Under the pieces are notes generated by a model. It did no database searches, was not told where the DNA came from, and was given only the letters and a program-made list of their open reading frames with translations. Both the position numbers and the translations under genes were made by a program. Below are positions 18,937 through 24,975 of a stretch of DNA of 24,975 bases, piece after piece; the first letter of the stretch is position 1, and each line of letters starts with the position of its first letter. The DNA is from Rhizophagus sp. LPA8_4_AMF (lineage: Eukaryota; Glomeromycota; Glomeromycetes; Glomerales; Glomeraceae), in NCBI GenBank assembly GCA_021464525.1, contig JADRCO010000890.1, positions 1 through 24,975 on the forward strand, read 5' to 3'.

Positions 18937-18947
18937 CTATTTATATA
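18937..18947 (-). promoter_or_regulatory. TATA box of the monooxygenase gene
   Basis: On the minus strand this reads TATATAAATAG, a near-ideal TATA element about 110 bp upstream of the ATG at 18828. Between it and the start lies an A-run (plus-strand T's 18829-18842) directly before the ATG. Confidence 0.5.
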
Positions 18948-19023
18948 AATTCGTTATAAATATGTGTAAAAGAAGGCGAAGTAAAACTTTTTTCTTTCAT
19001 CAACAAAAAAAATTTTTTTTTTA

Positions 19024-19202
19024 CCGAAATTTATCCGATATTTGGCTCCACTAATTGAATTTGTCTTGAATTAACGTTCTAAATTTACATGTTACATTTA
19101 TTAAACAATCAAGCTCATTAAGTAGTGTAACATTCACATTGCCGAAATTATCCGAAATTTATCCGAAGCGAAATCTTGGCCAATTTGTCGATTGGTTATT
19201 GG
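19024..19202 (-). promoter_or_regulatory. Upstream region with CGG-centred direct repeats and CCAAT boxes
   Basis: The string CCGAAATTTATCCGA occurs at 19024-19038, and three successive CCGAAATT(T)AT-like units lie at 19142-19168. Seen from the monooxygenase gene this is CGG-N8-CGG-N7-CGG. Beside it are two CCAAT boxes in gene direction (19202-19198 and 19195-19191), the second forming an inverted pair with 19180-19184. Direct CGG half-sites are typical targets of Zn2Cys6 fungal regulators, and CCAAT is bound by the HAP complex. Binding is inferred. Confidence 0.35.
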
Positions 19203-19947
19203 AACGGATAACGGAGTGAAGTTTTAAACGGACTTTAATTTCCGTATCAGGTATATAATGACAGTATAAATGTACGCAGCAAAATAATTAAATGAGTCAT
19301 TTTTGTTTCCCGAAATTTTTCGTAATGCATGAAGTTATTAACGCTAAACAGTTAGTTGTTACACAATTTTATACCGTATACATGTACTGTATACGCTTTT
19401 TACAATAATACAGTTTCGTACCATTCTGACAATTTTTCAAAAACAAAATCACAAATTGTGAATCGTCATTGCTACTGTTATTTTATCAATAAAATTTTCT
19501 TCTCTTTAATGAAGTACGTGTATTCTAAAATTAACACTCCAATTTATATTAATATATTATTTATTAAATTGATCTCAAGATACGAAAATGATACAGGGTT
19601 TCCATCTCAAATTGCAAAAATCTTAACTTTTTGTAACTGGCAAAATTTTTTATTACAATGCAGGATTATACTTGCTCTTTATTTTGAATTTTTAAATATT
19701 CAGGCAAAATAGCATGAATACTTTTGGATGCATAAGGCAATCAAGGCATCGACTTATATATGCTATATTGTTTGAATATCTATTATTAGTATATTTATAT
19801 TTTTAGTAGTCTTCATATTTAATGCATATTCTTAATCATTTCATAATTAATAAAAAGTTATGCTATTAAAGAATCTCATATAATTATTATATTATTTTAT
19901 TTATCATCTGGTCCACTAAAACAAGACCAACAAAGAACAATTAATTT
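19203..19947. other. Intergenic DNA, no supported gene
   Basis: One plus-strand frame (19356-19712, 118 codons) is open but begins on TTG. From its first ATG (about 19509) it would give 67 residues rich in I/F/K/N, without a recognisable motif. I consider it probably non-coding. The rest is AT-rich. Confidence 0.4.
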
Positions 19948-20139
19948 GTAGATCGGTCCATGTAATTCCACATGGATTAGCTCGGAAATATGTGGAATTC
20001 TATACATTCCCAAATATCCTACGGATTTACGTCGAATTTTGTGGATCTACGCAGAAAGTTGTCATAATAGAACTATTCAGATTTCCACAATATTCGATGT
20101 GGATTTCCAATGTGGATTTTAAGTGGAAAAAATTTCCTG
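19948..20139 (-). repeat. Dispersed repeat family A, copy 2 (inverted relative to copy 1)
   Basis: Reverse-complement copy of 444-658, about 192 bp; it lacks a short TATGTGGAAA-type duplication and part of the segment after CTGAATAGTTCTA. It keeps both ends seen in copy 1. See the copy 1 entry for shared blocks. The two copies lie about 19 kb apart head-to-head in sense. Confidence 0.75.
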
Positions 20140-20871
20140 ATGTATCAGCTGGACGATGATATTATAGGTATGATCTTTTAATATTTAGTTACCTTTAACT
20201 TTATTAGTAGTAATATATACACAGCCAAAACAGGTACAGTATGATTAGAGTAAATGGAGATAAAATTTTGTATTAAATAATCTTATTGTACACGTCCTAG
20301 TCGTCCTATGTAAGCACTGAGCATTTTTCTTTATAATAAGTGATACACAAATTTTAATCATTATGTTATAAAATGATCAATAAGATAAGCGAAAAAGGTC
20401 CAGTTGCTTACGTCGGACATATCCATTAACAATTACATATCATAATGATATTACGTAATAATACCGTGTCAATGCATTGATATTTGATGTGCATCATAAA
20501 ACACAATAATAGGAAAAAAAATAATTTCAAGCCAAACATGATATCTCCATGAAAAAAGAATAAAGCGGGTTTGGTAGCAGTAATTTGATTCATTTGAAAG
20601 GATTGAAATAATTTTATTATTTTGTATATATAATTCATCGTAAATGAACATTTTATGCATAAGTCCATTCATAATATTAAAAAGGTTACGCGCTCATTTT
20701 GTTTAGTGGTCAAACTATCTTAAAATTGATTTATTGATTACATGTTTTGCACTATACATGATCAATATACAGATGTGAGAACGGTCAAAATTTAATATTA
20801 AAAAGAAATGAATAAAATTCCTTTGTGTCGAATTAGGCTTAACATATTTTAAAAAAAAAATAATTCAAAAC
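20140..20871. other. AT-rich intergenic DNA, no supported gene
   Basis: Two overlapping minus-strand frames (about 20426-20672) reach 67-80 codons, one with an ATG. They are hydrophobic, AT-driven and mutually exclusive, and neither resembles a known protein. Nothing else was recognised. Confidence 0.4.
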
Positions 20872-20874
20872 AAT
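20872..20874 (+). repeat. AAT target-site duplication, left
   Basis: AAT directly before the left terminal repeat, matched by AAT at 22909-22911. A 3-bp duplication is the rule for PIF/Harbinger elements. Confidence 0.6.
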
Positions 20875-20889
20875 GGGCGTCTTCACAAA
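20875..20889 (+). repeat. Left terminal inverted repeat of the Harbinger element
   Basis: GGGCGTCTTCACAAA; pairs with 22894-22908 with a single mismatch at position 4. Confidence 0.85.
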
Positions 20890-20922
20890 AGTTTTGATTG
20901 GGATAAGATTAGGATTAAGATT

Positions 20923-21462
20923 ATGATCAGCTTGAGATTAAGATTTACGTTAAATCTTTGGCCAGGTTCTACACATGATAGTAGAATTTTGGTAAATTCA
21001 AATCTTTATAATAAATTTGATAATCAAAATAGTTTAGTAATAACTCCTTTTAATAATAAATATATTTTAGGTGATGGGGGATACCTTAGTTGGCCGATAG
21101 TACCATATAAAGATATTGGTAGAGGAATAACTCAAGAGCAAACATATTTTAATCGTAAACATTCACAGACAAGAATTAAAGTAGAACAAGCCTTTGGTTT
21201 ATTGAAGGGAAGATGGCGAAGTTCTTCTTAACAAATTAGAAGTTTCACTTGAAATGGTATCATATATTATAACTACTTGTTGTATATTCATAATATTTGT
21301 GAAGAAAGATGTGATTTTTTACCACCAGAAGAGCAATATCATGAAATAGGAACTGAGATAAATAGGGAATTAAATGCTATTGAAACACCCGAAGGAAATG
21401 TAGTTAGAAATTCAATATGTAATCTTTTATGGAATCAAAGAAATATGAGAAGACATCAATAA
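20923..21462 (+). pseudogene. Harbinger DDE transposase (DDE_Tnp_4-like), truncated and frameshifted
   Basis: The first frame (20923-21231) carries the second half of the nuclease: WPGSTHDSRI (D19), YILGDGGYLSWPIVPY (D51) and RIKVEQAFGLLKGRW (E88), numbered from the ATG at 20923. These are the conserved acidic positions of the family. The N-terminal half, with the first catalytic aspartate, is missing: coding starts within about 50 bp of the terminal repeat, so an internal deletion has joined the left end to mid-gene. After GRW the frame moves by one base (near 21220-21228), runs NKLEVSLEMVSYIITTCC in the new frame, then returns to the first frame near 21287 (YIHNICEERCDFLPPEEQ), ending at TAA 21460-21462. 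Two compensating single-base indels explain this. It cannot make an active enzyme. Confidence 0.85.
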
Positions 21463-21630
21463 TAAATTTTACTAAAATTTCTACTAATTTCTTAGAATTA
21501 CAAAAAGCATTACACTATCCATCAATCATTTATTCATATTCAAATTGAGGAAATTCTAAATTATTTAAACTATCTGTAAATTAAAAAAAATTAATATGAG
21601 TTCATATTATGTATTAGAATTGAATATGTG

Positions 21631-21692
21631 ATGCGTATGCATATGCGTATGTACGCATGCGTATATGCGTGTACATGCGTACATGTGTACAT
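21631..21692. repeat. 62-bp perfectly alternating purine-pyrimidine tract (Z-DNA-prone)
   Basis: From 21631 to 21692 every step alternates purine and pyrimidine without exception. It is built from GCGTAT, GCATAT, GTACGC, GTACAT-like hexamers rather than a pure dinucleotide repeat, with internal palindromes such as ACGCATGCGT (21653-21662). It lies between the 3' ends of the two convergent genes of the Harbinger element. Confidence 0.85.
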
Positions 21693-21699
21693 CAGAATT

Positions 21700-22581
21700 T
21701 TACAAATTACCTTGACTTGCTTGATTCGCTTGATTCACTTGGTTTTGCTTCATATGTATAGAGTTTAAACTGTTTGAAAGATTGTTCAAAATATTAAACA
21801 GCATCATATCAGATTGCTGTTTCATATGGAGTAATTCTAATCTTTGTTCTTATTCTTTTTTTTCTTTTTCTTCTCTTCTTTTATCAAGTTCTATTTACCT
21901 CGCTTCTTGCTGTTCAATCCAATTTTGAAGGATGTTTCCTAAATTATTCCCATTCTTTTTGGACTTTTTTCTACTTTGATCATCTGAATTAGCATCAGCA
22001 TCATTATTTTCACGTTTATTTTTATGTTTCCTACCAATTTTAGAAATCTCATATGGAGTTTCCATTTGCAAATTTTCTTGAATATTAAGGTCATCTTCTT
22101 TTCTTGATGAAAATTCAGAAGAATCAATACAAGATTTCGGATTCAATATAAACCTATTTTTATCTAAAATAGCTTCAATTTCTCCTTTATATTGAATAGT
22201 AATTGGGGGACCACTGCTCTTTTTTGACTCTGCAAGTTGTGTCTTTAAAAAAAAAATCAAAAATCAATAATTAAAAAGATTTAATATGTTTTTTTATTTT
22301 GTTTAAAAAAAAACCTTATAGTTGTCTACAAGATATTTCCATTTATTAGCAATTTGAATATTACTATAAGACTGTTCAAAGTTAAAAGTTAGGAGAAAAG
22401 CTTCAGCATCTTTCCACAATTGAACATTTCCTGGATTAGAGGTGGCTCTGCGTGTATACTTTAACTCTTCAAGCCTGTTTTTATGTTCAAGAAGAAATGA
22501 CAATAGTGCTTTTGTAGCACCTTCACTCCATTTTGTTCTTGAAGCTTTGTCTTTTCTAACATTTTTATGAGTTTGTTCCAT
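21700..22581 (-). CDS. Myb/SANT-like DNA-binding protein of the Harbinger element (ORF2), with premature stops
   Basis: Two exons are predicted: 22581-22315 (89 residues) and from 22242, separated by a 72-nt GT-AG intron (22314-22243) in phase 0. Residues 15-90 form a Myb/SANT-like (trihelix-type) domain with tryptophans W18, W56 and W81 at helix-like spacing; the intron joins DNYK to TQLAESKK within the third helix region. Two basic clusters, GRKHKNKRE (about 159-167) and SRKKSKKNG (about 179-187), look like nuclear signals. Translation meets TAA at 21897-21895 after 204 residues. The same frame then stays open, apart from one more TAA (21852-21850), through a charged K/E/R/Q coil and a QVNQANQASQ-type tail to TAA at 21702-21700, a presumed original length of about 269 residues. 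In this superfamily such a protein helps the transposase reach the nucleus and bind the ends. Start chosen at the only upstream ATG. Confidence 0.75.
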
Positions 22582-22893
22582 TTCATTTACTAAGAAAAAA
22601 GTTTAAAATTTTGTATGAATTTTATGTTTAAAAGAAAAAAATAGACTTTAGAAGATTCACGTTTCATGTCTTACATTTGAACTAACTATAAAAAATGTAT
22701 TTAAATAAAATAAATGCATGATACAATTAGGAAAAATATATGAAAGAAGGAGAAACTTGCGAGTAGTTGATTTTTTGTTCTTAATCTTACTCAGTGAGCA
22801 AGATTGAAATTTTTCAATCATGATCAGCTTGAGATAATCTTAATCACGTTTTTTGTGAAACCAGATTAACTAATCTTAATCTCAATCACGCAA

Positions 22894-22908
22894 TTTGTGA
22901 AGACACCC
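22894..22908 (-). repeat. Right terminal inverted repeat of the Harbinger element
   Basis: TTTGTGAAGACACCC, the reverse complement of 20875-20889 with one mismatch; followed by AAT (22909-22911), the right target-site duplication. Confidence 0.85.
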
Positions 22909-22911
22909 AAT

Positions 22912-23516
22912 ATCTCCTAAATTAAGATCTATCAAGAAGGTTTATATAAACTTTGCTGAAACCTGTAAAATTGCAGCTAGGTAGCAACCATATAGACACC
23001 ATTTAACATAGTAGGTGTATGGCTACTTTATGTTATTTTTAACACAGTTGTGTGGAATTAATATAGAAAATATGTAGTAAAATATAGTCATAATATAGAA
23101 TTTGTATTGCTAATTCAAAGAAACTATATAAATTATAGCAAGAAACTGTATAAATGATTTATATATAATTTATGTATTCTTTACATTAAACGTTTAGTAA
23201 ATTTAACTTTGCTAATAGATATTTAACAATTATTATAAACCAATTTGTACAAGACTAATTAATATTCATGTATTGTAAATTTAAATAGTAAAATAAATTG
23301 ATGGAATAAGGAATCATAAACTACGTAGCCACGCTCAATTAAGGCAATATATTACTAGACCTACACTAAAGATGACTTTAGCAAGGCTTTCTTTGTGAAA
23401 TAAAGAAATTTCATATACTTTGCCAGCTGGTGAGATAGCTTATAACCCCTAACCTCAAGTTGGCTTATACTAAAAAACCCAGAATGTTTGCTGAATTCTT
23501 ACACATCTAGATTCAT
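22912..23516. other. Intergenic DNA with a bulged hairpin
   Basis: No gene is recognised. At 22981-23026 the segments GTAGC..CCATA..ACACC and GGTGTATGGCTAC are complementary with two small bulges and would fold into a stem with a loop of about 13 nt. The remainder is AT-rich. Its right part is the presumed 3' flank, or the last exons, of the minus-strand micro-exon locus. Confidence 0.35.
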
Positions 23517-24870
23517 CTATAAAATAATGAAGAGTGAAACGTTAGTAAGCATTTTGTTAAGAGAAGCAATTAATAAAAAATAAATCTCCTTCCCTACTGG
23601 TTTTACTTACATTTCTTCACAACCTCCACAATTCAACACACCTCTTAAATCTGCTGCTATGGATTTACTTCATTTTCTTGATATAAATTTCCTGCTGTTT
23701 TAAATTTCCTGCCATTTTACAATATAGATGATTAGTAAGTGTTTGATTTTCAAATATATCCAAAGGCTGAAATGAAGATAAAATCTAAGAAAAAAAAGAA
23801 AAATTAATATTTTACCTCCATTTTCACAGGAGATCACCATAATGGAAACAAAACCTAAAAAAAAAGAAAGAAGTTTAATAATAATGGTAAAAAGCAAAAA
23901 AAAAAGAAAGTAAAATAAAATTTTTAAAAAAAATAATCACCTACCCGGCCGTCTAAAAAAGAAGTTCTACATAGTATTTAGGATAGAAAAACAAGAGAGA
24001 GTCATTAACCTGTTCACCCAACGATCTATGGAGGTTATCACTGCTCATAGAATAAGTCCCTCATTCATCGCCCAAGACGGAATTGATCAAGGAAATGGAA
24101 TATCCCTGCTTTTGTGGAGGATATTTTATGATCCCTCTTGTCTGCCATTCAAGGAATTTCTAACCTTTTTCTTATGAAGTCTGGTTCTTTAATTTCCATT
24201 TGAGTTCGCTTCTAAAGATCCAACCTGTCTAAAAAAATAAAATTCGTTAGTAGACATTCTGGTAAAAAAAATAAATCAAAGAGAAAATTTTTTGATTACC
24301 AAATTTTCACATGTCTGAAGAATTCAGCTGCCTGAAATAAAGTCTAAAGACTCGTCCACTTGAAAAAAATAAAGTATGAAATATTAACATTAATAAACTT
24401 TGATAAAAAGAAATAAATTAAAAATAAATTTTTCGTATTATTCCCTTACCGAATGAATTTTCACGCATCTGACCTAAAAAAAAAATTAAGTTCAAAACGT
24501 TAGCAAACTGAACATATCGGTAAAATTTGCATTATCCCTTACCAAATTTTCATGCATCTAAAGACTCAGCTATCTGAAAAAAGATAAAGTTGTTAGTAAT
24601 TGTTTTGGTAAAAAGAATAAATTTAAAAAAAATATTCACATTTTATCAGAATTTTACTGTCCAAGATCTGTTCGCCTAAAAAAAAAATAAAATAAAATTC
24701 AAAACGTTATAAATCAAAAAAAAAAAAATTTGGATTTCTTACCGAATTCTAAATGTTCAAAAGCCCACCTAGAAAAAAAATAAAAATTGAAAAATTTTTC
24801 ACTAAAAAATAAAATAAAATAAAATAAAAATAAATACTCACTGGCTGTAAAAAAAGAAGCACTATTACTA
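23517..24870 (-). other. Candidate micro-exon locus: serial exon-like cassettes with intron signals
   Basis: On the minus strand, T-rich acceptors and GT donors alternate with very short segments: 24768-24743 (26 nt), 24675-24647 (29 nt), 24573-24543 (31 nt), 24473-24450 (24 nt), 24331-24300 (32 nt), one starting at 24228, 23952-23945 (8 nt) and 23854-23816 (39 nt). Donors read GTAAG, GTAAT, GTAGG or GTAAA; the second cassette has ATAAAA where the donor should be. TACTAAC or GCTAAC branch-like sites precede several acceptors (24597-24592, 24504-24499, 24252-24246, 23547-23541). The first five repeat at about 95-150 nt. Three share an AGATGC(G/A)TGAAAATT-like 3' end, translating as R-[CH]-[VM]-K-I. 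A complete GTAAGT...TACTAAC...ATAG intron of 94 nt lies at 23610-23517. No ATG-led first exon is visible, phases do not all agree and one cassette has a frame slip. The locus either starts beyond the window, is alternatively spliced, or is decaying. Confidence 0.5.
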
Positions 24871-24884
24871 TATAGTTATTTAGA

Positions 24885-24975
24885 AATAGAGGAAGAATGA
24901 AAGAAAGGGAAAGGATATAAGAAAGGAGAAGTATAAGAGGGAGAGAAAAGAAGAACAGAAAAGTGAAAACTGAAC
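24885..24975. repeat. Second polypurine tract at the window edge
   Basis: The plus strand is almost only A and G (GAAAGAAAGGGAAAGG-like); on the minus strand it is a CT-rich block directly upstream of the micro-exon cassettes. It could be a fungal CT-rich promoter region for that locus, or another simple-sequence tract cut by the window end. Confidence 0.5.

Larger units (their letters stand above)
20875..22908 (+). mobile_element. PIF/Harbinger-type DNA transposon, complete ends, internally damaged
   Basis: A 2034-bp element bounded by 15-bp terminal inverted repeats. The left end is GGGCGTCTTCACAAA (20875-20889). The right end, TTTGTGAAGACACCC (22894-22908), is its reverse complement with one mismatch. 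GGG(C/T)GT ends and a 3-bp duplication (AAT) are typical of PIF/Harbinger. Inside are the two genes this superfamily carries: a DDE transposase (plus strand, broken) and a Myb/SANT-like DNA-binding protein (minus strand), converging on a 62-bp alternating purine-pyrimidine tract. Subterminal regions hold repeated GATTAAGATT-like units and the string ATGATCAGCTTGAGAT in the same orientation near both ends (20923-20938, 22820-22835). The copy lacks a working transposase but may be mobilised in trans. Confidence 0.88.

Noticed and set aside
19356..19712. Plus-strand frame of 118 codons
   Set aside because: No ATG until codon 52, AT-biased residues and no motif; length alone is not convincing here.
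20426..20672. Two overlapping minus-strand hydrophobic frames
   Set aside because: Mutually exclusive frames of the same AT-rich DNA, no signal beyond composition.

Overview
The window looks like nuclear DNA of an early-diverging filamentous fungus, most probably an arbuscular mycorrhizal fungus (Glomeromycotina, Rhizophagus-like). The basis is the very AT-rich sequence, intronless F-box/leucine-rich proteins of the kind greatly expanded in that group, short GT-AG introns with TACTAAC-like branch sites, a BTB-protein fragment, and a high load of hAT, PIF/Harbinger and LINE remains. The species call is inference; no rRNA or other marker gene is present. I saw no tRNA, rRNA or CRISPR array.

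Layout. 1-1591: AT-rich DNA with a dispersed repeat (444-658), GTCGGG iterations and the CT-rich leader of the first gene. 1592-3241 (+): F-box-like protein 1. 3242-10664: a long, mostly gene-poor stretch with two islands of higher G+C (about 4200-5170 and 5800-6285), a second repeat family (6304-6420), a possible small secreted protein on the minus strand (7650-7893, frame-broken in a homopolymer) and a strong inverted repeat (8861-8951). 10665-12368 (+): F-box-like protein 2, a diverged paralogue of the first, starting right at a T13A13 palindrome. 13463-16271: a graveyard of mobile DNA. A decayed hAT transposase (minus strand) is split by a 5'-truncated LINE (plus strand) with a perfect 18-bp target-site duplication. 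16446-16803: a purine-only GGGAAA-type tract followed by a BTB-domain fragment. 17317-18828 (-): a three-exon FAD-dependent monooxygenase of 456 residues, the best preserved metabolic gene, with a TATA box, CCAAT boxes and CGG-centred repeats upstream. 19948-20139: an inverted second copy of the 444-658 repeat. 20875-22908: a complete-ended PIF/Harbinger element (15-bp TIRs, 3-bp AAT duplication) carrying a gutted transposase and a convergent Myb/SANT-like partner gene, separated by 62 bp of perfectly alternating purine-pyrimidine. 23517-24870 (-): a run of exon-like cassettes of 8-39 nt, each between a T-rich acceptor and a GTAAG/GTAAA-type donor, several with TACTAAC branch sites and with related 3' ends. 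This looks like a tandemly amplified micro-exon locus and is the most unusual object in the window.

The genes form no pathway together. The two F-box proteins probably act in substrate choice by SCF-type ubiquitin ligases. The monooxygenase is a stand-alone oxidative enzyme of unknown substrate. The rest is transposon biology and possible effector-like or fast-evolving loci.
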